Positions 1 to 6,500 of a stretch of DNA of 6,774 nt are shown here, one piece after another. Source of the DNA: Candidatus Peregrinibacteria bacterium (lineage in GTDB: Bacteria > Patescibacteriota > Gracilibacteria > UBA1369 > LOWO2-01-FULL-3); NCBI GenBank assembly GCA_018664365.1, contig JABJOK010000020.1, positions 1 to 6,774 on the forward strand, given 5' to 3'. Numbering within the stretch: position 1 is the stretch's first letter; every line of letters begins with the position of its first letter. The notes under the pieces were generated by a model. It saw nothing but the letters and a program-made list of their open reading frames with translations. It made no database searches and was not told where the DNA came from. A program made the position numbers and the translations under genes.

Positions 1-1
1 C

Positions 2-397
2 GAAAAGCCAGACAAGGAAACTGCAGAAGAATTCATAGAATCAGGAAATTATTTATGGAATACAGGGATATATGTTTGGAAGGCAAAATCACTTCTAGAT
101 CACTATGAAAAACTACAACCTGACACTCACGACAAGCTTCAGACAATGATGAAGTCCTACGACACCGAAGATCAGGAAAAAGTTATCAACGACCACTACC
201 CTACTCTCACAAAAATCTCAATCGATTACGCCATAATGGAAAAAGTTGATCCAAAAGAAGTTCGAATAATAAAAGCAGACCTCGGATGGACAGACATAGG
301 TAACTGGGAAGCACTTTACGAGGAATTAGAGAAACGCGGGCTTAATGACAAAATCGAGAAATTCCGCCAAATTCAGAATTCGTCAAACAATTCTTGA
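2..397 (+). CDS. Mannose-1-phosphate guanylyltransferase, C-terminal part (5' end outside window)
   Basis: This is the last 131 codons of a nucleotidyltransferase that would make GDP-mannose from mannose 1-phosphate and GTP in the cytoplasm. The frame is open from the window edge, so the start and the GTP-binding N-terminus are not visible. In fragment numbering the family signatures are EKPD (1-4), SGNYLWNTGIYVWKA (14-28), ISIDYAIMEK (72-81) and GWTDIGNWEAL (95-105). D98 corresponds to the conserved aspartate of the W-S/T-D-I/V-G motif, expected to bind the metal-nucleotide. The protein stops with TGA only 26 residues after GNWEAL. Most family members continue for roughly 60-100 residues into a left-handed beta-helix domain, so this is either a naturally short form or a C-terminal truncation. 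A related sugar-nucleotide transferase specificity cannot be excluded, but the SIDYAIMEK and WTDIG motifs favour mannose 1-phosphate. A PMI-type cupin lies 2.7 kb downstream. Confidence 0.85.
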   Translation, partial: EKPDKETAEEFIESGNYLWNTGIYVWKAKSLLDHYEKLQPDTHDKLQTMMKSYDTEDQEKVINDHYPTLTKISIDYAIMEKVDPKEVRIIKADLGWTDIGNWEALYEELEKRGLNDKIEKFRQIQNSSNNS

Positions 398-432
398 ATC
401 CAAATTTTACAAATGAACTTCTCTTTGCTAAC

Positions 433-451
433 GTTAAATTGAAGTTAAATT
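433..451. repeat. Direct repeat GTTAAATT with 11-bp period, possible regulator box
   Basis: GTTAAATT occurs at 433-440 and again at 444-451, separated by GAA, so the units repeat every 11 bases, close to one helical turn. PhoB/PhoP-type response regulators bind direct repeats with 11-bp spacing, and the next gene is a phosphate transporter, so a phosphate-control box is conceivable. The units do not match the known TTAACA or CTGTCAT consensus well. The site is also about 120 bases upstream of the best -10 candidate, which is far. In such AT-rich DNA a chance repeat is quite possible. Confidence 0.25.
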
Positions 452-508
452 ATTTCGTTCTTTGAAAACAAGCACAACCTCCGGCATTAGCTGATCAAAA
501 GTCTTTGC

Positions 509-532
509 ATGATTCTTTATATAAAGAGTCAT
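509..532. promoter_or_regulatory. 24-bp near-palindrome, possible operator or hairpin
   Basis: The left arm ATGATTCTTTAT and right arm ATAAAGAGTCAT are reverse complements except for one position, which would form a G-U pair in RNA. The central 14 bases TCTTTATATAAAGA are a perfect palindrome. There is no loop, so a DNA-binding dimer site is more natural than an RNA hairpin. It lies about 40-60 bases upstream of the possible -10 box of the phosphate transporter gene. Confidence 0.35.
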
Positions 533-570
533 ACCAGGATCTTTATCAGAGCCAACAAACTTCTTTACAA

Positions 571-576
571 TATACT
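571..576 (+). promoter_or_regulatory. Possible -10 box of the phosphate transporter gene
   Basis: TATACT differs from the consensus TATAAT at one position and would give a transcript start near 583, leaving a leader of about 26 bases before the ATG at 609. No convincing -35 hexamer is seen at 16-18 bases spacing. The assignment rests on the -10 and its position only. Confidence 0.25.
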
Positions 577-608
577 TTCAAACTAGTTAAAACCTAAACA
601 TTCAAAAT

Positions 609-2126
609 ATGAATTTTGAACTTTTAGCCGTTATTGCACTTGTTATACTTGCATTCGGCGATCTAATTGTAGGTGTCATAAATGACGCCGTAAATTTCTT
701 AAACTCAGCCATAGGGTCAAAAGTTGCCAAAAGAACTGTCATTTTATCAGTAGCAGCAGTCGGAATAATCATAGGATCAACATTCTCAGATGGAATTATC
801 GAAGTTGCCAGGAAAGGAATATTTTATCCAAGCTTCTTTGATACAACTGAGGTAATAATAATTTTCACCGCAGTAGCTATAGCAGACATCATATTACTAG
901 ACCTCTACTCAACATTCGGACTTCCTACATCAACCACTGTATCAGTAGTATTCGAACTACTAGGAGCAGCGCTCGCAATGGCACTATGGAAAACAGGAAG
1001 TCTAACAAATGCATGGGAGGTAATAAATCATGCATCTGCATCAAAGATTATTCTAGGAATAGTTCTCTCAGTTGGAATAGCCTTTTCAGCAGGACTGATA
1101 GTTCAATTCATCTCCAGACTGATATTTACCTTTGATTATAAAGAGCGCTTCAAAAGATGGGGATTTATATGGAGTGGAGTCGCGTTAACGTCACTTGTCT
1201 TCTTTATTCTCATGAAAGGAGCAAAACACGCAACATTTATGACCCCAGAGATCAAAGATATTATTTCAACTAATTCTTATTTGATACTAAGTGCATGTTT
1301 CGTATTTTTTAGTGGGATCTCTTTGATTCTTATCAAATCACGAGTAAATATATTGAAAATTATAGTTTTAATAGGAACAGCCTCACTTGCAATGGCCTTT
1401 GCCGGAAACGACTTAGCAAACTTCATTGGAGTTTCAATAGCTGGGGTAAATGCATTTTTAGGAGCGGATCTATCAGGAAGCCTTCCAACACCATCATGGG
1501 TACTACTCCTAGCAGGCCTTACAATGACGTTTGCATTATTTACATCAAAAAAAGCAAAGACTGTTACAAAAACTGAACTCAATCTTGCTAGTCATGAAAA
1601 GGGGGTAAAGAATGTATGGAAGAAGAGATTCTTTATAAGCAAATTTGTAAATCTAGTAACATTCATATTCGATTCCTTCAAAAAAATAATTCCTACAAAG
1701 GCCAGAGAATGGATATCTTCACGATGGAAAGAACAAAAAAATAGTACAGAGAAGGGGTCTCATTTTGACCTTATCCGTGCATCAGTAAATCTAATGGTTG
1801 CAGCCGCAGTAATATCGTATGCAACATCAAAGAAACTTCCCCTATCAACAACATATGTAACATTCATGGTAGCAATGGGAACAGCACTTGCTGATGGAGC
1901 ATGGAAAAGAGACTGTGGCCCATCAAGGCTGGCAGGAGTCCTCGCAGTAATAAGTGGATGGTTTGGAACAGCACTAATTGCAATAATAATGGCAGGAATC
2001 GCTGTTTCTATTCTCTATCTGACAAATATCTATGGTCTAATAGGACTATTCCTTCTGGTAATAGTATTGACCACAAAATTCATGAAGCTACACAAAAAAC
2101 GTAGCATCATTCAAACACAGTCTTAA
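609..2126 (+). CDS. pitA: PiT-family inorganic phosphate transporter
   Basis: This complete 505-residue integral membrane protein is predicted to import phosphate using an ion gradient (PHO4/PiT family, TC 2.A.20). The internal repeat typical of the family is clear. The first half has NDAVNFLNSAIGS (25-37) and PTSTT (106-110). The second half has AGNDLANFIG (265-274) and PLSTT (411-415). About 10-12 hydrophobic segments are visible. A basic, hydrophilic stretch at about 314-388 separates the last repeat-2 helices and is probably the cytoplasmic loop. The length matches the E. coli PitA class (about 500). Some first-half wording, such as MEVARKGIF-like and GLPTSTTVSVVFELLGAA, recalls the longer Bacteroidetes-type PiT proteins. 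ATG 609 is the first start after an in-frame TAA at 588-590; no Shine-Dalgarno is seen. No DUF47/PhoU-like partner gene adjoins it. The last 20 bases overlap the convergent acetyltransferase gene. Confidence 0.92.
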   Translation: MNFELLAVIALVILAFGDLIVGVINDAVNFLNSAIGSKVAKRTVILSVAAVGIIIGSTFSDGIIEVARKGIFYPSFFDTTEVIIIFTAVAIADIILLDLYSTFGLPTSTTVSVVFELLGAALAMALWKTGSLTNAWEVINHASASKIILGIVLSVGIAFSAGLIVQFISRLIFTFDYKERFKRWGFIWSGVALTSLVFFILMKGAKHATFMTPEIKDIISTNSYLILSACFVFFSGISLILIKSRVNILKIIVLIGTASLAMAFAGNDLANFIGVSIAGVNAFLGADLSGSLPTPSWVLLLAGLTMTFALFTSKKAKTVTKTELNLASHEKGVKNVWKKRFFISKFVNLVTFIFDSFKKIIPTKAREWISSRWKEQKNSTEKGSHFDLIRASVNLMVAAAVISYATSKKLPLSTTYVTFMVAMGTALADGAWKRDCGPSRLAGVLAVISGWFGTALIAIIMAGIAVSILYLTNIYGLIGLFLLVIVLTTKFMKLHKKRSIIQTQS

Positions 2127-3003
2127 CATCATCACGCACAACTCTCCTTGTCTCTACGGGCTCAGGAGAGTTGTTCATTTCAGCCCTCTTGGAAAGTTTT
2201 ATTGAAATCGCCTTATGGTGATCGATATACTCAGGAATTTTATCAAAGCCCTCAAAATACATATCTTCATCACTCACGGAATCTTCAAAAATAAAATAGC
2301 GGTCATGGATCTTTAACCCTTCACCATTTAAGACACGACTAAGCATAGCCTCATCCTCAGGAGAATCTGGACGATAACCTTTCTTCCAAAACCAAAACAA
2401 AACATCCAACTGTCCAACTTTAGCAACTAATTTCTGATCTACTTTTTCCTCAGCAGAAACATCTACTCTTGCTGCAGCAGCACTCTCTACAAATTTTTCT
2501 GCTGCATTCAAAAGCATTGTACCAATTCCCCTCCCCTTATATCCATCAGACACTTCTCTATGAAGAACATCGAAGTAATCTCCGTAGTCAGCCACTCTAA
2601 TAACTCCCACATTAGCAGGAGGACTCACGTCACCTCTCCACAAATCAAAACTAATATTACGTTCTTGAGGGATATCAGGCTCTTCCTTATAGTCCACAAA
2701 GCTTTTTCCTACTGATAAAATTAAAGGAATAGAGTCATCAACAACAACCTCCCCTAGTTTCAAAATTCTCGTGATTGAATAAGGTGCCTCCCTTGAAACG
2801 AAAATCCCAGAAGAATCTTCCTGTCCAGCCTGATATTGATCATAAAATGAAGAAGCCGCTTTATTAAGCCCTGCCTGCAACTCTCCCCTATCGCTAAGTT
2901 CTAAATCCTTCTCCTCCAAAGCCTCTTCCTTGAAATCCGCCTTACTCTTGCCATAAATACCTAACAACTCATCAAAATCTGGCAATCCACGTATGTTTTC
3001 CAT
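2107..3003 (-). CDS. GNAT-family N-acetyltransferase with unassigned N-terminal half
   Basis: This is a 298-residue soluble protein. Residues about 130-212 form a GNAT core. Motif A is DGYKGRGIGTMLLNAAEKF (153-171), the acetyl-CoA pyrophosphate loop, where K156 takes the first Q/R position of the Q/RxxGxG/A signature. The later WFWKKGYRP (204-212) is like motif B with the usual K-x-GY/F ending. It should transfer an acyl group from acetyl-CoA to an amine; the substrate cannot be told. Residues 1-128 are charged and match nothing I recognise. The C-terminal 26 residues are hydrophilic and are encoded over a hairpin that may terminate the convergent transporter gene. Two in-frame ATGs upstream (3060 and 3045) would add 19 or 14 residues. 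I prefer ATG 3003 because an extended -10 promoter lies at 3025-3033, which would leave both upstream codons untranscribed. An AAGAGGAA sequence sits 13 bases before this ATG, too far for a normal ribosome site. Confidence 0.75.
   Translation of the reverse strand: MENIRGLPDFDELLGIYGKSKADFKEEALEEKDLELSDRGELQAGLNKAASSFYDQYQAGQEDSSGIFVSREAPYSITRILKLGEVVVDDSIPLILSVGKSFVDYKEEPDIPQERNISFDLWRGDVSPPANVGVIRVADYGDYFDVLHREVSDGYKGRGIGTMLLNAAEKFVESAAAARVDVSAEEKVDQKLVAKVGQLDVLFWFWKKGYRPDSPEDEAMLSRVLNGEGLKIHDRYFIFEDSVSDEDMYFEGFDKIPEYIDHHKAISIKLSKRAEMNNSPEPVETRRVVRDDVKTVFE
2138..2174 (+). terminator. Hairpin, possible terminator of the transporter gene inside the convergent gene
   Basis: ACAACTCTCCT (2138-2148) and AGGAGAGTTGT (2164-2174) form a perfect 11-bp stem with a 15-base loop, starting 11 bases after the transporter stop codon. 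The downstream sequence TTCATTTC is only moderately T-rich, so intrinsic termination may be inefficient. The same DNA encodes residues about 276-289 of the acetyltransferase on the other strand. The minus-strand side has no T-run. Confidence 0.45.
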
Positions 3004-3024
3004 AAAAATCAATAAATTCCTCTT

Positions 3025-3033
3025 ATTATAACA
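3025..3033 (-). promoter_or_regulatory. Extended -10 promoter of the acetyltransferase gene
   Basis: On the minus strand the sequence reads TGTTATAAT, a perfect extended -10 element (TGnTATAAT). This class of promoter can work without a good -35, and none is seen. Transcription would start near 3018, about 15 bases before ATG 3003. This supports the shorter start of the acetyltransferase and gives a nearly leaderless message. Confidence 0.55.
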
Positions 3034-3049
3034 TAATAATGCCATCAAA

Positions 3050-3068
3050 GCACCTTCCAAAAAGGTGT
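3050..3068. repeat. Inverted repeat in the divergent promoter region
   Basis: CACCTT (3051-3056) and AAGGTG (3062-3067) are perfect reverse complements around the 5-base loop CCAAA, extended by a G-T pair at 3050/3068. The plus-strand flank is TGTTTT, so a weak hairpin terminator is possible. Its position upstream of both divergent genes also fits a regulator site. Confidence 0.35.
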
Positions 3069-3073
3069 GTTTT

Positions 3074-3088
3074 GCAGTATATTACTGC
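3074..3088 (+). promoter_or_regulatory. Palindrome over a -10 box of the cupin-secDF operon, possible operator
   Basis: GCAGTA (3074-3079) and TACTGC (3083-3088) are a perfect 6-bp inverted repeat around TAT. It covers TATATT (3078-3083), which differs from the -10 consensus at one position and would start a transcript near 3090, leaving about 23 bases before ATG 3113. The -35 region (TTCCAA near 3055-3060) is weak. A protein bound to the palindrome would block this promoter, so the overlap suggests repression. Confidence 0.4.
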
Positions 3089-3112
3089 CGATAAAAACCC
3101 ATACCTTAATAT

Positions 3113-3508
3113 ATGGACAAAGTTGAAATAAAACTAAAACCTTGGGGCCGCGAAATTTGGTTTGCACATAACGACAAATACGCAGGAAAAATCCTCGAAG
3201 TAACTAAAGGACACAGATACAGTCTTCAGTATCACGAAAAAAAACAAGAAACACAGTATTTATACAGCGGTAAGGTGAAATTTATCTATGGAACAGAAGA
3301 GGACAATTTACAAGAGAAAATCCTAAATCCCGGTGACAAAGTAGATGTCGATCCATATACTATCCACCGCGTTGAAGCCTTAGAAGATAGCCAAATATTT
3401 GAAGTATCTTCGCCTGAATTAGACGATGTTATCAAACTTGATGATGACTACGGACGATCAGGAAAAGGCAATGATCAAAAATTAGATTCTCAATTACATA
3501 AAAAATAA
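3113..3508 (+). CDS. Single-domain cupin, mannose-6-phosphate isomerase type II C-terminal-like
   Basis: This 131-residue protein is one cupin barrel. It begins with the KPWGREIWFA (9-18) pattern seen at the start of type II phosphomannose isomerase domains (family version: RPWG-x-Y). Cupin motif 1 is at 33-53, with G33, the SLQYH stretch (37-41), H41, E46 and G53. Motif 2 is PGDKVDVDPYTIHRVE (73-88) with H85. The ending VIKLDDDYGR (106-115) is also typical of that family. The second His of the HxH pair is K43 here, so metal binding may be altered. If active it would interconvert fructose 6-phosphate and mannose 6-phosphate, feeding GDP-mannose synthesis with the guanylyltransferase upstream; a sugar-binding or other cupin role remains possible. 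The start is the first in-frame ATG after the promoter and has no Shine-Dalgarno. The gene ends 10 bases before secDF, implying cotranscription. Confidence 0.75.
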   Translation: MDKVEIKLKPWGREIWFAHNDKYAGKILEVTKGHRYSLQYHEKKQETQYLYSGKVKFIYGTEEDNLQEKILNPGDKVDVDPYTIHRVEALEDSQIFEVSSPELDDVIKLDDDYGRSGKGNDQKLDSQLHKK

Positions 3509-3518
3509 CTTTAAAAAC

Positions 3519-6500
3519 ATGAAGAAATTTCTTTCCTGGAAATTAGGAGCAATCCTTGTTGCTGCGCTTGTACTAGGTTTCTTTGACCTACCTGGAAGTG
3601 TGCAAAAAACGATCATCCCATTTACTCCAGACGCAATTACAGAAACTTCCATCAACCTAGGGTTAGACCTACAGGGTGGATCTCAACTGGACTACAAAGT
3701 AGATTTAAGAAAAGTTCCAGAAGCAGATCAAGAAAGTATTGTAGAGGGAGTGAAGGGTGTAATTGAAAAACGTGTAAATAGTCTTGGTGTATCTGAGCCA
3801 AATATTTATATCTCTGAAATTGGTGGAGAGACACATATTATAGTTGAGTTAGCAGAAACAGCGACGGTAACACAAGAAGACGTTGAAAATTACCTAGATG
3901 CAGATAAGAAAGTGGCCAATCTAACAGAAGATGAGAAGAAGATTGTTAGTCTAGAAAAGGCAAAAGCGACAGTAGGAAAAACTATTCAACTTGAATTTAA
4001 AGAACAAAAATCATCTTTAGATCCTCAAGAAAGAGAAAAAATTCATAATAATGCTCAAATAGCATTAGACAGAATAAACAACGGAGAAGACTTTTCAATA
4101 GTTGGACAAGAAGAAATGCAAGCATATCCAGGAAAGGTAAACTACGAAAAAGCAGAGTATCAATTTGAGGAAGACATCGCACCTCAAACTATAAAAGACA
4201 TTGTTCTAGCAAAAGCTCCAGGAGAACACACCACTGAACTAGTGGAAACTGGTGGAAGCTTTGTTATGGATGGACTTACAGGTGAACTTGTTGAAGACAC
4301 ATCAATTTCAATAATAAAAGTTCTAGACAAAAAAGAAGAAGTTAAAAACGAAAAAGAAGTATACGTAAGCCATGTTCTCGTTCAATGGGCTGGTACAGAA
4401 CACGCAGATGCATCAATTGTAAGAACAGAGGACGAAGCTTATGACCTTATTAAAGAAGTTCAGAAAAAGCTAAAAGATGGTGGAGAATTCACAACTATCG
4501 CAAAAGAATACAGTGAAGATCCAAGCACAAAAGAAACTGGAGGAAAATACGACGAACCAGTAGTTGAAGAAAGCACCTATCCATATGACTTTGAAAAAGC
4601 AGCTCTAGGGTTAGAACCAGGAGAACTTTCCGACATAGTAAAAACACAAAACGGATATCACATTATCAAAGTTGATCAAATTCGTGAAAATGTTAAATAT
4701 CCAAAATACCAATATGAGGTAATCCAGTTCTCTACAAAGCCAGATCCATGGCAAGAAACAGGCCTTACAGGAGAACATTTTGTCCGTGCAGATGTAATGA
4801 CAGACAATCTATTCCAACCTTATATATCAATCCAATTCAACGACGAAGGAGCAAGATTATTTGAAGAATTAACAGAAAAGAACGTTGGAAAACCTATCGC
4901 AATTTTTGTGGGAGGAGAATTCATTTCTGCACCAAACGTAAATGAAAAAATTGCTGGAGGACAAGCAAGAATAACAAGTAACTTCACTCCAGAAGAAGCT
5001 CAAGTATACGCACGAGACCTAAACACAGGAGCAATTCCAGCGCCTATCGTGCTAACAGGAGAATACACAATTGGAGCAACTCTTGGACACGAAGCACTCA
5101 CAAAAAGTTTAACTGCAGGTGCAATTGGACTTATCCTTATAATGATATTCATGTTGGCCTTCTATCGCCTATCAGGTCTAGTAGCCAACGCTGCATTAAC
5201 AGTATATGCAATTATCCTAATCTTCCTTATAAAATCACAACTTCCACTAGGTCTTGCACTCATGATATCTATTGGAATTTTCTTCTATCTAATTGCAAAA
5301 ATTGTAAACAATAAGGATTCGGGATGGGAAAAATCAGTGTCGCTATTTTTAAGCATCATTGCCTTTTTCTTCCTGACATTCCTCTTGAAAACCGGGGTCG
5401 TACTAACCCTTGCGGGTGTAGCCGGTATCATTCTTTCTATTGGAATGGCCGTGGATGCAAACATCCTAATCTTTGAAAGATTTAAAGAAGAACTTCGTTC
5501 TGGTAAAACATTCGGAGCAGCCGTTGACGCTGGATTTAACAGAGCATGGAGTGCCATTCGTGATTCAAACTTCTCTACATTAATAACTTGTGCAATTCTA
5601 TTTTATCTTGGAAGTTCAATCATAAAAGGTTTTGCATTCAACCTTGCAGCCGGAGTTGTAGTCTCAATGTTTACAGCGATCACAATTACAAGAACTCTAC
5701 TTAGAGGATTTGTAGGAAAACGTATTGCAGAAAACATTAAGGCATTTGGAGAATGTCCTGAAAGAAAAGTAAGGAAAATAGATTTCGTTGGTAAATCAAA
5801 ATTATGGCTTGGAATTTCTGGAACATTTGTAGGGATTTCTATTCTATCTATTATCTTCTTTGGACTAAACCTTGGAATAGATTTCAAAGGAGGAACACTT
5901 CTTGAATTCCAATTTTCAGAACCAATTACAAAAGAAGCTTTAGCAGAAAATCTTATTGATATTGAAAATCAAATCAAAAGTGGTGACCTAGAAGATATCG
6001 CTGAAGAAGAATCCGCAGTAGTAGTTGAAGAGGAATCCGAGACCTCAGAAGAAACAGAAGTTGCCACCCCTCCAAGTGAATCAAAGATTCCTGAAGTAGC
6101 TCTTATAGCAGAAGAGAACACTCCAGAAGAGATTCTTGATTTAACAAATATTCAGATACTCTCATCGGGAGAAAATGGATTCATAGTTAAAACTAAATAC
6201 ATAACTTCAGAAACACACGATCAAATGATCGCAAAGATGAAAGAAGTATTCCCTTCATTTACAGAACCACGGTTCACGACAATAGGTCCTGTGCTTGGAA
6301 AGACTATGCTTTCAAAAGCAGTAACTGCAATCATCTTCGCTCTAATGATGATTGTAATATATGTAGCAATTGCATTTAGAAAAATACCTAAAGAAGTTAG
6401 TCCATGGAGATTTGGAGTAGCGGCAATTGCAGCACTCTTACATGACGTTATAATAGTAACTGGAATATTTGCCGCATTGAGCCATTTCATGGGAGTAGAA

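Larger units (their letters stand above)
398..608. other. Non-coding leader between the guanylyltransferase and phosphate transporter genes
   Basis: These 211 bases hold no convincing plus-strand gene and no clear rho-independent terminator for the upstream gene. They contain an 8-base direct repeat (433-440 and 444-451), a 24-bp near-palindrome (509-532), a possible -10 box (571-576) and a 47-codon antisense open frame (437-577). Each is described separately. The region is likely to carry the promoter and control sites of the phosphate transporter gene. Confidence 0.6.

Noticed and set aside
395..397. TGA read as glycine (code 25, as in Gracilibacteria/SR1), extending the guanylyltransferase
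   Set aside because: The extended translation meets another TGA and a TAA within about 20 codons and has no beta-helix character. The 1,085-codon secDF frame has no internal TGA, which would be odd under that code.
1277..1582. 101-codon minus-strand open frame inside the transporter gene
   Set aside because: It lies fully antisense to a well-supported membrane protein gene and shows no recognisable motif.
1901..2104. 67-codon plus-strand frame in the end of the transporter gene
   Set aside because: It is an alternative frame of conserved transporter sequence with low-complexity Asn-rich translation and no start signal.
3004..3060. Longer acetyltransferase start at 3060 or 3045
   Set aside because: A perfect extended -10 at 3025-3033 lies downstream of both codons, and the extra residues have no domain support.
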